Shown one piece after another: positions 42,256-49,060 of a stretch of 49,060 nt of DNA. A program made the position numbers and the translations under genes. The DNA comes from Halocatena pleomorpha (lineage in GTDB: Archaea; Halobacteriota; Halobacteria; Halobacteriales; Haloarculaceae): positions 1-49,060 of the forward strand of contig NZ_RRCH01000016.1 of the NCBI RefSeq assembly GCF_003862495.1. The letters are read 5' to 3'. The notes beneath the pieces are model-generated. The model was not told where the DNA came from, made no database searches, and saw only the letters and a list, made by a program, of their open reading frames with translations. Position 1 is the stretch's first letter. Every line of letters starts with the position of its first letter.

Positions 42256-42333
42256 ACCGTGTGCTGGATCGGCGGGCTGAAAGCCCTACCGACCTCCGGA
42301 TGCATGACAGAACACCGATTCGAGTCCGTTCGC

Positions 42334-42340
42334 TTTTATC
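42334..42340 (+). promoter_or_regulatory. TATA box of dcd
   Basis: TTTTATC is centred 26 bases before the ATG at 42363, giving a leaderless transcript and ruling out longer in-frame starts. Confidence 0.6.
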
Positions 42341-42362
42341 CAGCGGGAGCCGCTGTAGATGT

Positions 42363-42950
42363 ATGATACTCTCCGATGTGGACATCCTCGACCGAATCGA
42401 ATCCGGGGATCTCGTTGTCGAGCCGCTCGATGATCTGGACCTTCAGATCCAGCCGGCCAGCGTCGATCTCCGGCTCGGTCGTGAGTTTCTGGAGTTTCAA
42501 CGAACGAATATCTCGTGCATCCACCCCAACAGCGAGCGAGAAGTCGAAGAGTACGTCGAGGAGACCACTGTCGAGGACAACGGTGAATTCATCCTTCATC
42601 CCGGGGATTTCGTGCTCGGAACGACCCACGAACGGGTCGAAATCCCGCCGGATCTCATCGCCCACGTCGAAGGACGGTCCTCACTCGGACGGCTCGCGGT
42701 CGTGGTGCACGCTACTGCCGGCCTCTGCGATCCGGGGTTCCGCGGGAAGATCACGCTCGAACTCTCGAATCTCGGAACCGCGCCGGTCGCGCTCACGCCC
42801 GGCATGCGGATCTCTCAGCTGACGTTCACCGAGTTGACAACCCGAGCAGAACGGCCCTACGGCACCGACCGCGGGTCGAAATATCAGGATCAGGGCGGAC
42901 CACAGGCCTCCCGAATCCAAGGCGATCGGGAGTTCGGGGGTGACCAATGA
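42363..42950 (+). CDS. dcd: dCTP deaminase
   Basis: 195 residues. [46 protein letters not shown], then [89 protein letters not shown]. The EGRSSLGR and GFxGxxTLE segments are the dCTP deaminase/dUTPase signatures; a Gln-rich tail ([14 protein letters not shown]) follows. It makes dUTP for thymidylate synthesis. Its TGA ends one base before the thiR ATG. Confidence 0.92.
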   Translation: MILSDVDILDRIESGDLVVEPLDDLDLQIQPASVDLRLGREFLEFQRTNISCIHPNSEREVEEYVEETTVEDNGEFILHPGDFVLGTTHERVEIPPDLIAHVEGRSSLGRLAVVVHATAGLCDPGFRGKITLELSNLGTAPVALTPGMRISQLTFTELTTRAERPYGTDRGSKYQDQGGPQASRIQGDREFGGDQ

Positions 42951-42951
42951 G

Positions 42952-43317
42952 ATGCGCTTCATTGAGGAAATCGTCGTCGAGGAGTTTTTGCCGACGTTCC
43001 GGTCGATGCTCGCTGAGGAGCTTCGAGATCGTGGACTCACCCAAAACGAGGTCGCTGCGCTGTTGGGGATCAGCCAGTCGGCGGTCTCGAAATACGCCCA
43101 CGGAGAGATCGAACGCCATGACGCGGTGTTGACGGACACGCGCGTGCTCGATCTGGTTTCCCGCCTCGGGGAGGGACTCGCTGGGGGGGGAAATGAGCCG
43201 CGTTCAGGCGCTCGTGGAAACGGAAGTACTCATACGCCAACTCGAACGCGGCGATCTGCTCGCCACCATGCACGAGGCGTCGATGCCGGAGCTGTCGGCC
43301 TACAACGGCGGATTTGA
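42952..43317 (+). CDS. thiR: ThiR N-terminal part (HTH domain), frame broken downstream
   Basis: MRFIEEIVVEEFLPTFRSMLAEELRDRGLTQNEVAALLGISQSAVSKYAHGEIERHDAVLTDTRVLDLVSRLGEGLAGG contains a Cro/CI-like helix-turn-helix (LTQNEVAALLGISQSAVSKYAHG). The natural continuation is the ThiN-like domain in the next feature, reached by removing one base at the G8 tract (43183-43190). As it stands the frame reads on through unrelated arginine-rich sequence to 43317. In archaea, ThiR (HTH plus ThiN) represses thiamine genes by sensing thiamine phosphate. A start at GTG 42940 is also possible. Confidence 0.8.
   Translation: MRFIEEIVVEEFLPTFRSMLAEELRDRGLTQNEVAALLGISQSAVSKYAHGEIERHDAVLTDTRVLDLVSRLGEGLAGGGNEPRSGARGNGSTHTPTRTRRSARHHARGVDAGAVGLQRRI
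43183..43190 (+). other. G8 homopolymer that breaks thiR
   Basis: Eight consecutive G bases at the HTH/ThiN junction. With seven G the reading is GEGLAGGEMSRVQALVE and a single 300-residue ThiR results; with eight the frame is lost. Such tracts are prone to slippage in replication or transcription, and also to sequencing miscalls. Confidence 0.7.
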
Positions 43318-43867
43318 CATTCACGACGCTGATAGCACGCTCCGAGCCACCGAGCAGACGCTTTCGTCGGTCCGACAGGGGCTGCGCGTTCTCGAACGCA
43401 CCAGCGGCTTCGCAACGCTCATTCCGGCCGTCGGTTCGAACCTCGTGGAGTGTCTGCAGGGCGCGACGGGTATCGACGATGTGGCGGCCGTTCCGGGACG
43501 GATCCTCGACGTGAAAGGCCGGACAACCGTTCCCACGGAGCCGGAATTCGGCGCAAGCGGTCACGTGGCAACCGTGCTTCTCATGGCACGAGACGCCGGT
43601 GTCGACGCCCGTGGGGCGTTGAACATCGCCTACGACCCGGAGATCATTGATCGACTCGAAGCGACGGGCCATCCGACAGCCGCCTTCGATCCGGAAACCG
43701 AGCTGTCCATCGCCGTTACCGAAGCGGTAGACGAACAGATCGACGCGCTCTACCAGACTGGAGGGGTGGGCATCGAGCCGGCCATCTATCTGTTGGGAAC
43801 GGACGCGCCGACCGTCGCAGCGATCGCCCGAGATCTCACCGCTGTCGGATCAAGGACTGAGCCGTGA
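43193..43867 (+). CDS. thiR: ThiN-like domain (C-terminal part of ThiR)
   Basis: 224 residues in the frame one base from the HTH part, with a possible restart ATG at 43193. MSRVQALVETEVLIRQLERGDLLATMHEASMPELSAYNGGFDIHDADSTLRATEQTLSSVRQGLRVLERTSGFATLIPAVGSNLVECLQGATGIDDVAAVPGRILDVKGRTTVPTEPEFGASGHVATVLL and the terminal YQTGGVGIEPAIYLLG are the ThiN family pattern, which binds thiamine phosphate. It could be made alone by internal initiation. The GTG of the next gene overlaps its stop (GTGA). Confidence 0.82.
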   Translation: MSRVQALVETEVLIRQLERGDLLATMHEASMPELSAYNGGFDIHDADSTLRATEQTLSSVRQGLRVLERTSGFATLIPAVGSNLVECLQGATGIDDVAAVPGRILDVKGRTTVPTEPEFGASGHVATVLLMARDAGVDARGALNIAYDPEIIDRLEATGHPTAAFDPETELSIAVTEAVDEQIDALYQTGGVGIEPAIYLLGTDAPTVAAIARDLTAVGSRTEP

Positions 43868-44553
43868 CAACACCGAACAACCGAATCGAATCGTTCTACG
43901 GGCGCTGGGTGGGTGTATACGACATCATCGCAGCGACGATCGCGCCCACCGCGTGGCGGGCGCGGGCAGTCGACGCGCTCGAACTCTCACGCGGCGACAC
44001 GGTCGTGGAGGTGGGCTGTGGAACGGGTGCGAATCTCCCGCTTCTTCGAGAGCGCGTGGGAGCAAGCGGCCGCGTCGTGGGCGTCGATCTGACGCCCGCG
44101 ATGCTGCAACGAGCACGACGGCGCGTCGACCGCGCCGGTTGGGACAACGTCACGCTGCTCCGAGGAGACGCGACCCGACCACCGATCAGCAAAGTGAACG
44201 CAGTGTTGGGCACGTTCGTCGTCGGACTGCTTGCCGATCCGGCTGCGGCAGTCGAAACGTGGTGTGCCCTCGCCACGGATCGCATCGCGCTGCTTGACGG
44301 TGCCACAAGTTCCCATCCGATCGGACGACTCTGCAACCCGCTGTTCGGGGCGTTCGTCGCTGCCGGCACCCCCACTGACTCCGCGTGGCAGACGGTCCGG
44401 CGGATCGCCGCCTCCGCCGACGCCCGACACCGACTCGATACGGCTGTCCATCGTTCTCGGAACGCCCTCCGCGACAACACCACGAACCACCGGACAGAAA
44501 CGTTCGCGGTTGGATTTCTTGGGCTGGTGAGCGGCGCGTCCGCGTGCTCGTGA
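43864..44553 (+). CDS. class I SAM-dependent methyltransferase
   Basis: 229 residues with a GTG start overlapping the thiR stop. RIESFYGRWVGVYDIIAATIAPTAWRARAVDALELSRGDTVVEVGCGTGANLPLLRERVGASGRVVGVDLTPAMLQRARRRVDRAGWDNVTLLRGDATRPP has motif I (VEVGCGTGANL), the acidic Asp of GVDLTPAM and motif III (GDA). It resembles UbiE/MenG-like methyltransferases, but the substrate is unknown. Translation is probably coupled to thiR. Confidence 0.88.
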   Translation: MTTPNNRIESFYGRWVGVYDIIAATIAPTAWRARAVDALELSRGDTVVEVGCGTGANLPLLRERVGASGRVVGVDLTPAMLQRARRRVDRAGWDNVTLLRGDATRPPISKVNAVLGTFVVGLLADPAAAVETWCALATDRIALLDGATSSHPIGRLCNPLFGAFVAAGTPTDSAWQTVRRIAASADARHRLDTAVHRSRNALRDNTTNHRTETFAVGFLGLVSGASACS

Positions 44554-44730
44554 GCGATAGCAACCGATCGATCGGCCGAACCGGAACGTTCCCACGATCA
44601 GAAACGGATAGAATCTGTCGTACACGGACCAGTAGGCGGATAAATCGGCCGAATGGACGGTTTTCGGGGGAGGTTCGGGTATCCTGCACGAAAGATAATC
44701 CTTTTGAGCATAGCTCTGGAATCGAAGAGT

Positions 44731-45867
44731 ATGTCCGAGGAACTGAAAAAGGGTCTAGAGGGTGTGCTCGTTGCTGAGTCCGAGTTGAGTTACATCGATG
44801 GGGAGGCCGGACAACTCGTCTATCGCGGCTATTCGATCGATGATCTGGCTCGTGAGGCTAGCTACGAAGAGGTGTTGTATCTCCTCTGGCATGGACGATT
44901 GCCCAACCGCGACGAACTGCAATCGTTTAGTGACGCGATGGCTGCCGAACGGACCATCGACGGGGATGTTCTCGACAACATCGAAGCGCTTGCTAACGCC
45001 GACGAGGATCCAATGGCTGCGCTTCGAACGATCGTGTCGTCGTTGTCAGCTTCGGACGCCGACACCGACGCCAATCCGACCGAGCGGGACGCCAATTTCA
45101 GAAAAGGACGGCGTATCACCGCCAAGATCCCGACGGCGCTCGCCGCGTTCGTCCGTCTGCGCAACGGAGATGAACCAGTTGCGCCGAGAGAAGATCTCTC
45201 TCACGCCGCGAACTTCCTCTACATGCTCAACAACGAGGAACCGGACGACGTGCTCGCCGAAACGTTCGACATGGCGCTCGTGTTGCACACGGACCACGGG
45301 CTGAACGCCTCGACGTTCGCCGCAACGGTGACGGCGTCAACGCTGGCGGATCTCCACAGCGCCATCACCAGCGCTGTCGGAACGCTCAGCGGATCGCTCC
45401 ACGGCGGCGCAAACCAGAACGTGATGGCGATGTTGAAGGAAGTCGACGACAGCGCAAAGGATCCGACAACGTGGGTGGAGGACGCGCTTGCGGAGGGGCG
45501 TCGTGTTCCTGGGTTCGGCCACCGGGTCTATGAAGTCAAAGACCCCCGTGCGCGCATCCTGAGCGAAAAATCAGAGGAACTCGGGCGCGCTGCCGGAGAC
45601 ACGAAGTGGTACGAATACAGCGCCGCTATCGAGGAGTACATCCAAAACGAGAAAGGATTGGCACCGAACGTCGATTTCTATTCTGCGTCGACCTACTACC
45701 AAATGGGGATCCCAGTCGACACGTACACCCCGATCTTCGCGTTGTCACGCGTGGGTGGTTGGATCGCTCACGTCCTCGAACAGTACGACGACAACCGCCT
45801 CATCCGTCCGCGCGCTCGCTACACAGGCGATTCGGAACGTGAGTTCCCCTCGATCGACGACCGATAA
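44731..45867 (+). CDS. gltA: citrate synthase
   Basis: 378 residues from ATG 44731. ESELSYIDGEAGQLVYRGYSIDDLAREASYEEVLYLLWHGRLPN starts the fold. The active-site His lies in VLHTDHGLNASTFAATVTAS, the substrate loop is SGSLHGGANQNVMAMLKE, a second catalytic His is in VPGFGHRVYEVKDPRARI, and the Asp is in VDFYSASTYYQMGIPVDTYTPIFALSRVGGWIAH. It condenses acetyl-CoA with oxaloacetate, the entry of the TCA cycle. An AATCCTTTTGAG box at about 44697-44708 lies 26-30 bases before the ATG. Confidence 0.95.
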   Translation: MSEELKKGLEGVLVAESELSYIDGEAGQLVYRGYSIDDLAREASYEEVLYLLWHGRLPNRDELQSFSDAMAAERTIDGDVLDNIEALANADEDPMAALRTIVSSLSASDADTDANPTERDANFRKGRRITAKIPTALAAFVRLRNGDEPVAPREDLSHAANFLYMLNNEEPDDVLAETFDMALVLHTDHGLNASTFAATVTASTLADLHSAITSAVGTLSGSLHGGANQNVMAMLKEVDDSAKDPTTWVEDALAEGRRVPGFGHRVYEVKDPRARILSEKSEELGRAAGDTKWYEYSAAIEEYIQNEKGLAPNVDFYSASTYYQMGIPVDTYTPIFALSRVGGWIAHVLEQYDDNRLIRPRARYTGDSEREFPSIDDR

Positions 45868-45984
45868 CGCCCTGTCTGTCTCTCAGTTCTCGTGTTTCGA
45901 CGTGACTGCCTTTCTGGAGGGTCACACCGGTCAAAGCGGAAAACGAACCCTTGTATTTCCAGTTTCACTTTCAGTCCGGTGGGG

Positions 45985-46150
45985 AGACGTTTATAACCGG
46001 GCAGGTCTATGAACAATTGTCACACGCTCAACACTCCTTGTTTTTGAGCGTTACAGTGGCCACGAACAGCCATCAGTTTCATCAGGAGTCATCGGCAGTT
46101 GGCTCGGTCTTTAAACAGCGAGAGAATCCCGCCCTTTAGGGCGGGCGTGA
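45985..46150 (+). mobile_element. remnant of an IS200/IS605-type (tnpB/IS1341-like) element
   Basis: A perfect palindrome, CCCGCCC-TTTA-GGGCGGG (46128-46145), is embedded in GAGAATCCCGCC...GGGCGTGAATCAG, the type of subterminal hairpin seen at the 3' end of haloarchaeal tnpB elements. Upstream is a left-end-like promoter/start TTTATAACCGGGCAGGTCTATGAAC (45989-46013) and then a short decayed coding stretch (S-R-Q-L-A-R-S-L-N-S in one frame). No transposase domain remains. The whole resembles a non-autonomous or deleted element and lies between gltA and ilvA. Confidence 0.6.
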
Positions 46151-46223
46151 ATCAGTGTCTCGTTCCATCTGAGTGGCAAGAAGAGGACGCCAGACGTAAC
46201 CTTGAGCCAGGGCTATCCCATGT

Positions 46224-47435
46224 ATGCTTTCGTTCGACGATGTTTTTGTTGCTCGTGACCGGATCGAAGGAACAGTTCAACAGACACCACTCGAACGGTC
46301 GAACACGTTTTCCCAGCAGACGGGGGCGGACATTCGGCTGAAACTCGAACTATTCCAGCGCACGGGGGCGTTCAAGTTGCGGGGGGCGACAAACCGCATC
46401 AAGACGCTGAGCGAATCGGAGCGTGCTGCCGGCGTCGTCACAGCCAGCGCTGGAAACCACGCCCAAGGGGTGGCGTTGGCCGCAAGCAGGGCCGACGTGG
46501 ATTCGACGATCGTCATGCCCGAACACGCCCCCATCTCGAAAGTTGACGCGACCGAGGGATACGGCGGCACCGTCGTCCTTCACGGACGGGATTACGAGGC
46601 GGCCCAACGCCGTGCACACGCAATCGAACGCGAAGAGGACCGCACCTATCTCCACGCGTTCGACGATCCGGCTGTGATGGCCGGACAGGGAACGATCGGG
46701 CTGGAGATCATGGACGACTGTCCCGAGGTGGACACCGTCGTTGTGCCGATCGGTGGAGGTGGACTGATCGCGGGTGTCGCTACGGCGATAAAGGGGATCG
46801 ATCCCGACGTTCGTGTAATCGGAGTGCAAGCGAAGGGGGCCGCAAGCGCCGCAAAATCGTTCGAGAACGACGAAATCGTTGAACTGAACACCGTCGATAC
46901 GATCGCTGATGGCATCGCTACCCGCCGGATCGGAGAGAAACCGTTCGAAGTCATTCGAGAACGGGTCGATTCGGTTGTGACTGTCTCGGACGCGGAGATT
47001 GCTATGGCGATCTCGCTGTTAGTCGAACGCTCGAAAGTCGTTGTTGAGGGAGCCGGTGCGACCGCGCTCGCTGCCGTGCTTGCTGACGCGATCGAATACG
47101 AATCCGGCGAGACGATCGTCCCGCTGTTGAGCGGTGGCAACATCGACCCGAATGTGCTCACAACTGTCCTCATGCGAGGATTGGTCCAGAGCGGTCGGTA
47201 CGTCAAGCTCAAAACTGTGCTGAAAGATCAACCCGGCGCGCTCATGGACCTCACCCGGATCATTGCCGACAATCGTGCGAACGTGTACGGCATTCAGCAC
47301 GATCGGACGGCACGGGACATCGGGATGGGATCCGCGGAAGTCGTGCTGGATCTCGAAACGCGGGGTCCCGATCACGTCGATCGGCTCATCGATTCGCTCG
47401 AAGAGAACGGCTACCCCGTCGAACCCCTCGTGTAG
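46224..47435 (+). CDS. ilvA: threonine ammonia-lyase (threonine deaminase)
   Basis: 403 residues. PLP-dependent beta family. KLELFQRTGAFKLRGATNRIKTL contains the PLP Lys, SAGNHAQGVALAA and the glycine loop VVVPIGGGGLIAGVATAIK follow, with GAGATALAAVLA. The C-terminal 70 residues (YVKLKTVLKDQPGALMDLTRIIADNRANVYGIQHDRTARDIGMGSAEVVLDLETRG) are an ACT-like regulatory domain. It converts threonine to 2-oxobutyrate for isoleucine, alongside or instead of the citramalate route suggested by the 21525 gene. Confidence 0.92.
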   Translation: MLSFDDVFVARDRIEGTVQQTPLERSNTFSQQTGADIRLKLELFQRTGAFKLRGATNRIKTLSESERAAGVVTASAGNHAQGVALAASRADVDSTIVMPEHAPISKVDATEGYGGTVVLHGRDYEAAQRRAHAIEREEDRTYLHAFDDPAVMAGQGTIGLEIMDDCPEVDTVVVPIGGGGLIAGVATAIKGIDPDVRVIGVQAKGAASAAKSFENDEIVELNTVDTIADGIATRRIGEKPFEVIRERVDSVVTVSDAEIAMAISLLVERSKVVVEGAGATALAAVLADAIEYESGETIVPLLSGGNIDPNVLTTVLMRGLVQSGRYVKLKTVLKDQPGALMDLTRIIADNRANVYGIQHDRTARDIGMGSAEVVLDLETRGPDHVDRLIDSLEENGYPVEPLV

Positions 47436-47502
47436 TTCACACTGGAGAAGTGGGGTGCTCTTCAGTCCCGAGGTTTTTGCGTGTCGTCTCTGAGGAAGTC
47501 GT

Positions 47503-48177
47503 ATGGACTTCGATTCGTTCGTGCTCGCGGCTGCCACAGACGATCTTTACCGGTCTGTTGGGCGAGAGCACGCCGACGCGGTAGAGTTTCGGCTCGATCT
47601 CGCAGACGAGCCGCTGGAACAGCTTTCGGGATACGATGGCGTGTTGCCGATCATTGCGACCAACCGCGTCGAGTGGGAGGGCGGTGCGGCGAGCGACGCG
47701 CCAAATCGGCTTGACGTCCTCCGAACAGCCGTGGAACACCCACGAGTCGAGGCGATCGACGTGGAGCTGTCGACCATTGCGGCGGGCGATGGGTTGGCGG
47801 TGATCGAGGACGCACGGGAGCGGGACGTGTCGGTGATCGTCTCAATTCACGACTTTGAAGAAACGCCCAGCGGGCCGGAGATGCAGCGCCTGCTCTCTCG
47901 GGCCAGCGAGTACGGCGACGTGGGGAAGCTGGCGGTGACTGCTTCGACGCTCGACGACGTGCTCCGGTTGCTTGCTGTCACGCGAGCGCGCACGCAGGCT
48001 GGTCAGCGAGTGGCAACGGTGGCGATGGGAGCCGTGGGTCGCCACTCCCGTGCCGTCGCACCGCTGTATGGCTCCCGGATCGGCTACGCGCCGGTCGATC
48101 TCGATCACGCGATTGCTCCCGGCCAGTACGACCTCGAAACGCTCGGTTGCCTGATCGAGCAACTCGACGCGGAGTGA
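47503..48177 (+). CDS. aroD: type I 3-dehydroquinate dehydratase
   Basis: 224 residues. DAVEFRLDLADEP (substrate-binding E-x-R), AIDVELSTI, VIVSIHDFEETPS (catalytic His region), the Schiff-base Lys in GDVGKLAVTASTLDDVLRLL and VATVAMGAVGRHSRAVAPLYGSRIGYAPVDLDHAIAPGQYDLETL are those of class I AroD. It makes 3-dehydroshikimate in the shikimate pathway. A TTTTTG box near 47475 may be part of its promoter. There is no other aro gene in the window. Confidence 0.92.
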   Translation: MDFDSFVLAAATDDLYRSVGREHADAVEFRLDLADEPLEQLSGYDGVLPIIATNRVEWEGGAASDAPNRLDVLRTAVEHPRVEAIDVELSTIAAGDGLAVIEDARERDVSVIVSIHDFEETPSGPEMQRLLSRASEYGDVGKLAVTASTLDDVLRLLAVTRARTQAGQRVATVAMGAVGRHSRAVAPLYGSRIGYAPVDLDHAIAPGQYDLETLGCLIEQLDAE

Positions 48178-48528
48178 GAAACGGACCGAGTGTCTCCAGA
48201 GTCAGCGACGATATCGAGTGAGAGCGCTTGAACCGCTGTTGGCGGCTGACAGAGGCGTGTCTGTAGTGTGCCACCGAGTCGGACCTGCGGATCGGCTGGG
48301 AACAGGAGGGTGATCGCTCCGGAGGCGACCGCTCCCGGCTCTGCGTCGTGGAGTTGGCAGCGAGACCCCCGATGACTGTGGTTTCGCGCTGCGGCGTGGT
48401 GCTGTCTGCGAACGTTTCAAAACGGAGCCGCCCGTACACTGATTCACGGCAATCGATCCGGCCGCATCAGCTGCGATCGATGCTGGAACGGTCATCGAAG
48501 GGAACGTTATCGGGCCGGATCTACGTGG
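48178..48528. other. 350-base region without a supported gene
   Basis: GC-rich sequence between aroD and the CRISPR leader. Short minus-strand frames are open but Ser/Thr/Arg-rich and show no family pattern. No tRNA, repeat or clear promoter is seen except near the array. It may include remnants of deleted DNA beside the CRISPR locus. Confidence 0.45.
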
Positions 48529-48629
48529 ACCTTTATACCATCTGTGTACAGGGGGGGTCCATGAAGATCGGTGATGCTCTCACTGAATGAGAAATGTTTA
48601 TAGGACCTATCCGCGAATATTCACCCCCT
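48529..48629 (+). promoter_or_regulatory. CRISPR leader with TATA
   Basis: About 100 bases before the first repeat. GTTTATAGG at 48596-48604 is a TATA-like box, placing transcription start near 48626, immediately before repeat 1. CTTTATACC at 48532-48540 is a second, upstream box. The degenerate repeat at the far end also shows that this side is the leader. Confidence 0.6.
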
Positions 48630-48957
48630 GTTGCAGTAGGGCAGAAACCCACTACGGGATTGAAACCAGTGATGACGACTTGCACACACGACGATTGCAC
48701 GAAGTTGCAGTAGGGCAGAAACCCACTACGGGATTGAAACATTTGATACGGTTTTACGTTGCTGATAATCAAACTGTTGCAGTAGGGCAGAAACCCACTA
48801 CGGGATTGAAACTTTGGGGCGCTTCCGGAGGGCTTCGGATCGTGGATCGTTGCAGTAGGGCAGAAACCCACTACGGGATTGAAACCATCGTTGCGAGAAC
48901 TGTGGCCGCGATCTCGCAGGGTTGCAGTAGGGCAGAAACCCACTACGGGATTGGAAC
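48630..48957 (+). CRISPR. CRISPR array, five 37-nt repeats and four spacers
   Basis: Repeats at 48630-48666, 48704-48740, 48776-48812, 48849-48885 and 48921-48957; the first four are identical, starting GTTGCAGTAGGGC and ending CGGGATTGAAAC. The fifth has GGAAC instead of GAAAC at the end, marking the leader-distal side. The repeat holds an inverted pair (GTAGGG/CCCACTAC). The spacers are 37, 35, 36 and 35 nt, unlike each other. No cas gene occurs in the window. The repeat length and ATTGAAAC end suggest I-D or III-type systems, but this is inference. Confidence 0.95.
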
Positions 48958-48974
48958 CCTCCAGATCGAGGTCG

Positions 48975-49060
48975 TCCACCACCTTTTTTCCGCTCGGGTG
49001 CGCTTCGCGCACCACTCACCACGCGAGACGGTCGCTCACTTCGTTCGCGCTGCGACTCGC
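48975..49060 (+). repeat. dispersed hairpin element, copy D (cut by window edge)
   Basis: CCACCACC-T6-CCGCTCG then the perfect hairpin GGTGCGC-TTC-GCGCACC (48997-49013), followed by ACTCACCACGCGAGACGG and a weaker inverted pair (GCGAG...CTCGC). It starts 17 bases after the last CRISPR repeat, so a transcript of the array would meet the T6 run and the hairpin. The stem differs from copies A, B and C while the frame is the same. Confidence 0.8.

Noticed and set aside
46099-46341. frame running from the IS-like palindrome into ilvA
   Set aside because: It crosses the palindrome and the ilvA start in another frame; at most a remnant of a tnpB C-terminus.
48202-48495. minus-strand frame between aroD and the CRISPR leader
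   Set aside because: Low-complexity Ser/Arg product with no motif, no promoter, and codon use unlike the real genes.
48558-48590. nine-codon ORF (MKIGDALTE) in the CRISPR leader
   Set aside because: Too short and without any supporting context; likely chance within the leader.

Overview
The window is chromosomal DNA of a haloarchaeon (class Halobacteria). The proteins are strongly acidic. Archaeal information-processing genes are present: RPA and its partner, XPB-Bax1, Hel308, RpoP, eL43, prefoldin beta, KEOPS subunits and TruD/Pth2. Many genes have a TATA box about 25-30 nt before the start codon and almost no leader. There is also a bacteriorhodopsin-family opsin and a haloarchaeal-type PHA cluster. 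I cannot fix the genus from sequence alone.

Layout. 1-6.9 kb: left half of a hairpin repeat, a hexapeptide acyltransferase, a fused hydroxyacyl-CoA dehydrogenase/enoyl-CoA hydratase divergent from an acyl-CoA dehydrogenase (beta-oxidation), a MgtC/DUF4010 membrane protein and a class III aminotransferase. 6.9-11.9 kb: small proteins, a ferredoxin, a very divergent rhodopsin, MutY, a TRAM protein and a mannose-1-phosphate guanylyltransferase. 12-19.3 kb: nucleic-acid maintenance (rpa-rpap, XPB-Bax1, an RsmB-type methyltransferase with its partner). 19.3-26.6 kb: hairpin repeats, an AT-rich two-gene cassette with a 31-residue zinc ribbon, GNAT and membrane proteins, a LeuA/CimA-type synthase, DUF192, an HNH remnant, GuaA glutaminase subunit and DUF2070. 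26.6-31.9 kb: a minus-strand translation/transcription operon (DUF2103, eL43, RpoP, Pcc1, prefoldin beta, DUF3194), tRNA-Pro(UGG) and the hel308-cgi121 pair.

31.9-36.4 kb is a complete polyhydroxyalkanoate locus: phaJ divergent from phaR-phaP-phaE-phaC, then a phaB/fabG reductase. The shared promoter carries ATGGT motifs spaced on a 10-bp helical phase. 36.4-49 kb: a LOG-like protein, an ABC-transporter pseudogene, an acetoacetate decarboxylase-family protein, MobA-TruD and Pth2 separated by a surface-protein gene, dcd, thiR broken at a run of eight G, a methyltransferase, citrate synthase, an IS200/IS605-type remnant, threonine deaminase, AroD and a short CRISPR array without cas genes. The array ends against another hairpin repeat copy.

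Most noteworthy: (1) a dispersed intergenic element whose hairpin stems differ between copies with compensating changes; (2) a rhodopsin that keeps the Schiff-base lysine and both aspartates but has lost the helix C arginine, two retinal-pocket tryptophans and both proton-release glutamates; (3) thiR interrupted at a G8 tract; (4) the helically phased candidate PhaR operator; (5) a cysteine-free eL43; (6) a zinc-ribbon microprotein cassette lying against a hairpin element.
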